Assembly (NCBI GenBank): GCA_015062305.1
Contig: SUUX01000002.1
Span: forward strand, 1-64,000
Reading direction: 5' to 3'
DNA length: 64,000 nt
Source: Alphaproteobacteria bacterium
GTDB lineage: Bacteria > Pseudomonadota > Alphaproteobacteria > RF32 > CAG-239
Shown: in pieces, positions 59,677 through 64,000 of the stretch
How the letters are laid out: every line of letters starts with the position of its first letter
How positions within the stretch are numbered: the stretch's first letter is position 1
The notes under the pieces: model-generated
Databases searched by the model: none
Seen by the model: the letters and a program-made list of their open reading frames with translations, nothing else
Told to the model about the DNA's origin: nothing
Translations under genes and position numbers: made by a program

Positions 59677-60060
59677 CTATAGGGCAACAGTATACATATT
59701 CGCTTTTTTTAGAAAATATGTTCCACCATAGCAGATGAAGATTAGATTATCTTCTTGTCCGATATTCTCCGATAAAATCTGGCGCAATACCCGCTCAGAG
59801 CTTTTGGATATTGGTCGATGTTCTATTATCTCTCTGGCAGTCATTTCAACTCCACGAATGTAGTATTCTATTTTATTGCTAACAGTCTTAACAAATTTTC
59901 CAGGTGAAGAGACATGGTATTGGTTTGAGATAACCCGAATACCTAGCACGCTTGGGTTGCGCATAAATTCTAAGAAGTCTTTTTCTTTATCCGTCTTTTG
60001 AAAAAAACCAAAACGATCAATTAGGTGTACGGATTTTAGTTCAATAATTGTTTTTTCCAT
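59677..60060 (-). CDS. Hypothetical protein
   Basis: 127 aa ORF; no recognised domain. Confidence 0.5.
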   Translation of the reverse strand: MEKTIIELKSVHLIDRFGFFQKTDKEKDFLEFMRNPSVLGIRVISNQYHVSSPGKFVKTVSNKIEYYIRGVEMTAREIIEHRPISKSSERVLRQILSENIGQEDNLIFICYGGTYFLKKANMYTVAL

Positions 60061-60220
60061 AAAAATTTGATTTTAGTTCAACATAATTGTAATTTTAATT
60101 GAGCTATTGATATCATATAATTAAGTTTTGTCAATAATTGCGCGCTTGAGGAGCAAGTTTTGCTTGCTCTTTACCTTTAATAGCATATACTATAAAAGTA
60201 GTTTTTAAGGAGCCCTTACA

Positions 60221-60520
60221 ATGTTTATGCGAATTGTTAAAATATCGATGAATGCCCTTACAGCTTTAGGATTGGGATATATGTTTTATTGTATTATTAC
60301 AGGTTTCATCAGCTGGATTTGCGATTGCTCGGTTGGCGGATTAGTTCCGCTTAAATGTATAATTGAGGATATGTATAAATTTGCCCCCATAGCACTGATT
60401 GCCAGCATTATTGGCATTTTGATATTTAAGAACTTGTTCAAATTACATTCTTTTCGCAAGCATCTGTTCTTGTCCATAGCAGCAGCGATACTGTTCGAGA
60501 CTTATTTTTACATCCTTTGA
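60221..60520 (+). CDS. Small membrane protein, paralog 1 (candidate immunity family)
   Basis: MFMRIVKISMNALTALGLGYMFYCIITGFISW... paralogous to 61432 and 61890 ORFs. Confidence 0.75.
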   Translation: MFMRIVKISMNALTALGLGYMFYCIITGFISWICDCSVGGLVPLKCIIEDMYKFAPIALIASIIGILIFKNLFKLHSFRKHLFLSIAAAILFETYFYIL

Positions 60521-60549
60521 GGTGTAAATTAAAAAACTTATCCACAGAG

Positions 60550-60578
60550 TTGACAACGCGGGAGAAAAGATGTTATCT
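60550..60578 (+). promoter_or_regulatory. Candidate sigma70 promoter for the toxin gene
   Basis: TTGACA (60550-60555) - 17 bp - TTATCT (60573-60578). Confidence 0.5.
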
Positions 60579-60609
60579 CTTGATAGGATGTGAAACAACT
60601 GCATCTAAG

Positions 60610-60675
60610 GACCTATTTGTAATAAATAGGTCTTTTTTTATTTTCAACCAGCCCCTTGCCCTAGGGGCTTTTTTT
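60610..60675 (+). terminator. Two tandem intrinsic-terminator hairpins in the toxin leader
   Basis: GACCTATTT-GTAAT-AAATAGGTC+T7 (60610-60639) and AGCCCCT-TGCCCT-AGGGGCT+T7 (60650-60675), the second abutting ATGGAGA. Confidence 0.8.
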
Positions 60676-60687
60676 ATGGAGAAAAAT

Positions 60688-61347
60688 ATGTTCAATAATA
60701 TATTTGAAACAGATGAAGAACGCCAAAAAAGGTTATTGCAACAAACGCAACCTACTAAACCAATGGAACAAATGTCAACCAGAGAGGTTTTGGAATATGC
60801 TTGGGAGCAGAGTGAGGCCAAAAACAAAGCTATGGAAAATCAGAATCAGAATACAAATTTTATTATGCCACCGGAAAGAAAACCTCGTTATGCAGAGCTT
60901 AATTTTGATGGTGAAAAATTAGATTGGGTAGAAAATGACCAAATAAAAAAATCGTGGCCGGCCATGTCCGGATATCCGGAATATCAAAATGCCAATGCGA
61001 CATCTATACCTGATAAAGGACCGCTTCCGCAAGGTGATTGGAACGTGTATCAAAAAAACTTGGAGAACTTTGCCGACTTACCGCCAATGAAACAAAAATT
61101 AAGCCGTTGGTTTTTAGGAACTTGGCCAAATGGGCTTGAGTCTTGGGGAAACCATCGGATAAAATTAGAACCTGCTGAAAACACCAACACTTTCGGAAGA
61201 AAAAACATTTATATGCACGGAGGCGCGGAATTTGGATCTAGAGGATGTTTAGATTTAGAACAAAATATGGATGATTTTACCGAAGAATATAAAAAATATG
61301 GTAGAGATATGCTGATGCGGGTAAAATATCCCAAAAAATTTTGGTAA
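60688..61347 (+). CDS. Tlde1/DUF2778-like L,D-transpeptidase-fold toxin candidate
   Basis: AELNFDGEKLDWVENDQIKKSWPAMSGYPE...GNHRIKLEPAENTNTFGRKNIYMHGGAEFGSRGCLDLEQNMDDF. Start at 60688 (or 60676). Confidence 0.8.
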   Translation: MFNNIFETDEERQKRLLQQTQPTKPMEQMSTREVLEYAWEQSEAKNKAMENQNQNTNFIMPPERKPRYAELNFDGEKLDWVENDQIKKSWPAMSGYPEYQNANATSIPDKGPLPQGDWNVYQKNLENFADLPPMKQKLSRWFLGTWPNGLESWGNHRIKLEPAENTNTFGRKNIYMHGGAEFGSRGCLDLEQNMDDFTEEYKKYGRDMLMRVKYPKKFW

Positions 61348-61431
61348 TTTCTAAAGGTAAAGAGCAAGTTTTACTTGCTCTTTATCTTTTATAGCATATA
61401 CTATAAAAGTAGTTTTTAAGGAGTTCTTACA

Positions 61432-61749
61432 ATGTTTATGCGAATTGTTAAAATATCGATGAATGCCCTCACGATTTTGGGTTTGGGATATATGTTTTAT
61501 AATATTATTTTAGAATTTATCAGTTGGCATTGTGGTTGTAATGTAGGAGGACTTCTTCCTGCTAAATGTATGATAGATGATATTGATACATATATTTATT
61601 TGGTTTTGCTTTCATCAATCGCAGCCATTATGTTGTTTAAGGATTTGTTTAGGTTGCATTCTTTTTTCAAACACGTTTTGATATCGACAATTGCGGCTAC
61701 TGTGTTTGACTCATACTTTCGGTTATTATCATCATGTTGTTTATCCTAA
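61432..61749 (+). CDS. Small membrane protein, paralog 2
   Basis: 105 aa, near identical to paralog 3. Confidence 0.75.
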   Translation: MFMRIVKISMNALTILGLGYMFYNIILEFISWHCGCNVGGLLPAKCMIDDIDTYIYLVLLSSIAAIMLFKDLFRLHSFFKHVLISTIAATVFDSYFRLLSSCCLS

Positions 61750-61775
61750 CAAAGCAATAATAACTTAGTGTTTTG

Positions 61776-61805
61776 CAGATAAAATATCCTAAGAAATTTT
61801 GGTAA
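61776..61805 (+). pseudogene. Vestigial toxin 3' end, stub 1
   Basis: cag ata aaa tat cct aag aaa ttt tgg taa = QIKYPKKFW*, matching toxin C-terminus VKYPKKFW* with synonymous differences. Confidence 0.8.
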
Positions 61806-61889
61806 TTTCTAAAGGTAAAGAGCAAGTTTTACTTGCTCTTTATCTTTTATAGCATATACTATAAAAGTGGTTTTTGAGGAGTTTTTATA

Positions 61890-62207
61890 ATGTTTATGCG
61901 AATTGTTAAAATATCGATGAATGCCCTCACGATTTTGGGTTTGGGATATATGTTTTATAATATTATTTTAGGATTTATCAGTTGGCATTGTGGTTGTAAT
62001 GTAGGAGGACTTCTTCCTGCTAAATGTATAATAGATTATATTGATACATATATTTATTTGGTTTTGCTTTCATCAATCGCAGCCATTATGTTGTTTAAGG
62101 ATTTGTTTAGGTTGCATTCTTTTTTCAAACACGTTTTGATATCGACAATTGCGGCTACTGTGTTTTACTCATACTTTCAGTTATTATCATCATGTTTTTT
62201 ATCCTAA
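61890..62207 (+). CDS. Small membrane protein, paralog 3
   Basis: 105 aa, near identical to paralog 2. Confidence 0.75.
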   Translation: MFMRIVKISMNALTILGLGYMFYNIILGFISWHCGCNVGGLLPAKCIIDYIDTYIYLVLLSSIAAIMLFKDLFRLHSFFKHVLISTIAATVFYSYFQLLSSCFLS

Positions 62208-62233
62208 CAAAGCAATAATAACTTAGTGTTTTG

Positions 62234-62262
62234 CAGATAAAAATCCTAAGAAATTTTGGTAA
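62234..62262 (+). pseudogene. Vestigial toxin 3' end, stub 2 (frameshifted)
   Basis: cagataaaaatcctaagaaattttggtaa, one base shorter than stub 1. Confidence 0.75.
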
Positions 62263-62419
62263 TTCCTAAAGGTAAAGAGCAAGTTTTACTTGCTCTTTTT
62301 TGTATACAAAAAACCGCTCGCCAGGTTATTTTATGCGAGCGTTTTTTTGTTTCGCAATCCTCAATCAAGCTGATAAAAAATTTGGCCCATGAAAGATAAA
62401 AATAACACAATTTTAAAAA

Positions 62420-64000
62420 TTATTTTATCAGCAATATATCAGCGGCTGCCCTCGCTTCATCTGTTATACAAGAGCCAGCTAACATACGGGCTATTTCTTC
62501 TCTACGCTCACACTGTTCTAACTTATTCACCGATGTTGTAGTAATATTGTCTGTGGTAGATTTTTCAACTTTGTAGTGTTGTTTTCCTTGGGCAGCCACT
62601 TGCGGAGAATGTGTAACAACCAAAACTTGAACATCTGAACCTAATTTACTCAAACGTTCTCCAACGGCCTGAGCCGTTGCGCCACCGATGCCGGCGTCAA
62701 CCTCATCAAACACCATTGTTCCCACAGCAGAACTTTGAGCTAAATTTACTTTCAATGCCAACATAAATCTGGCAAGCTCACCGCCAGAGGCTATCTTACC
62801 CAGCGGTCCTTGCGGAGAATTGGGGTTGGTTGCAACCGTAAAATTAACAGAATCATATCCGCTCTCGCCCCATGAAGTTTCAGCTTGTTTTTCTATCTGG
62901 GTTATAAAACGTGCTTTTTCCATCTTGAGAGGAGGAAGTTCTTGCATAATTTTTTCATCTAATTTTTGAGCGGCATCAATTCTGGCTGCGTGTAGTGAGC
63001 CTGCGCTCTCTAAATAGGCCAGACGTTTCTCTTGCTCGGTTCGGCGGAGTGTGTTGATATTATCTTCACCAAACTCTATGTTGCTCAGACGGTTGCGAAA
63101 TTCAGATAAGGTGTCTGACAGCTCATCTACTGCAACTCCGTGTTTGCGAGCCAAATCTTTGAGAGCAAACAGACGGCCATCTATGTTTTCTTGCTCTGAT
63201 GTGTTTAATCCAATATCAGCAGAGGCATTTTCTATCCTATCCATGGCATCGGATACTTCTATCAAAGCTCTGTCCAAAGCTGCATAAATATCATCATAGC
63301 GGCCGCTGGCGTAACGGTTTGCTTTGTCTATGGCTGATTCTGCCTGACGTAGAGCTGATGATATGTCTTGATTGCCTCCAATTGCCTGATATGCATAGTT
63401 GAGGCTTTCGATGATTTTTTCGGAATTCATAAGCTCTTGTCGACGAGCTGATAATTCGGTTTCTTCTCCTTTGATGGGATTAATTCGCTCCAGTTCTCGA
63501 ACCCAATGCCGCAAGTTCTCTTCCTCTGCTTTGGCAGCGCTGATATCTGCTTCGGCTTTGGCTCTTTGTGCAGAAACAGAATGATATTCTTCCCATGCAG
63601 TGGAAACCTGTTGTAAAAGATGCTGATATTGTCCCCAAGAATCTAAAATATTGCGGTGATTGCATGGGTTTAATAATCCTTGATTGTCAAACTGACCATG
63701 AACCTCCACCAGCATTGCTCCAATTTCTTTTAGTATGCGGGCGCTTATGGGCTGGTCGTTTATAAATATTTTGCCTTTACCGTTTGTATCTAGTGTGCGT
63801 TTAATGATTATCTCGTCACCGGCTTCTATCTCATTTTCGCTAAGAAATTTTTGCAATGGTAAATTAGATTTTTGACCATCAAAAACTGCGGTTACGCTAA
63901 GCTTATCTGCTCCGTTGCGTATTAATGTTGTTTCTGCTCGTTTGCCAATAACCAAGCCTAAAGAATCTAGCAAAATAGATTTGCCGGCACCGGTTTCTCC
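62420..64000 (-). CDS. recN: DNA repair protein RecN, 5' end outside window
   Basis: Reverse strand at window end reads GETGAGKSILLDSLGLVIGKRAE (Walker A); C-terminal MVFDEVDAGIGGATAQAVGERL. Confidence 0.95.
   Translation of the reverse strand, partial: GETGAGKSILLDSLGLVIGKRAETTLIRNGADKLSVTAVFDGQKSNLPLQKFLSENEIEAGDEIIIKRTLDTNGKGKIFINDQPISARILKEIGAMLVEVHGQFDNQGLLNPCNHRNILDSWGQYQHLLQQVSTAWEEYHSVSAQRAKAEADISAAKAEEENLRHWVRELERINPIKGEETELSARRQELMNSEKIIESLNYAYQAIGGNQDISSALRQAESAIDKANRYASGRYDDIYAALDRALIEVSDAMDRIENASADIGLNTSEQENIDGRLFALKDLARKHGVAVDELSDTLSEFRNRLSNIEFGEDNINTLRRTEQEKRLAYLESAGSLHAARIDAAQKLDEKIMQELPPLKMEKARFITQIEKQAETSWGESGYDSVNFTVATNPNSPQGPLGKIASGGELARFMLALKVNLAQSSAVGTMVFDEVDAGIGGATAQAVGERLSKLGSDVQVLVVTHSPQVAAQGKQHYKVEKSTTDNITTTSVNKLEQCERREEIARMLAGSCITDEARAAADILLIK

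Larger units (their letters stand above)
61338..62300 (+). repeat. ~455-bp tandem duplication containing small membrane protein genes 2 and 3
   Basis: Near-identical units; each starts at TTTTGGTAATT[T/C]CTAAAGGTAAAGAGCAAG and contains TATAGCATATACTATAAAAGT. Confidence 0.9.

Overview
This AT-rich window looks like an alphaproteobacterial chromosome; the tolC / popZ-like (DUF2497) / valS gene order supports that. Ordinary genes include mnmA, comEC, valS, tolC, glgP, pgk, gap, argS, gltX and recN (cut by the window edge). They surround an accessory island (about 1-26 kb) and a smaller toxin locus (60-62.3 kb).

Accessory island contents:
(1) End of a prophage late region: TipJ-like tail protein, muramidase-like protein, holin and overlapping Rz/Rz1-like spanin genes.
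(2) HU, an intact serine invertase, then a second serine recombinase that has lost most catalytic residues, and a protein made of six tandem HTH units. The last two lead a tightly coupled surface-glycan operon (glycosyltransferases, kinase, two nucleotidyltransferase-HAD fusions, TagB-like transferase, WavE-like, MsbA-like ABC).
(3) A two-gene TIR + TM-Macro module resembling type II Thoeris, 20 bp downstream of that operon with no visible terminator between.
(4) A structured, terminator-ended intergenic RNA candidate.
(5) A cluster of a degenerate MetRS-like paralog, an MccF/S66-like peptidase, two methyltransferases and a minimal AsnRS/AspRS-like catalytic domain, lying between two ~215 bp direct repeats.
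(6) Six copies of ATCACCAATACAA, each followed by a different hairpin, placed at the module boundaries.

Near the right end, a Tlde1/DUF2778-like L,D-transpeptidase toxin candidate sits among three paralogous small membrane proteins, and two vestigial copies of the toxin 3' end follow the downstream paralogs. This suggests a serially duplicated toxin-immunity array.

All assignments come from reading the sequence and ORF translations. No database search was run.
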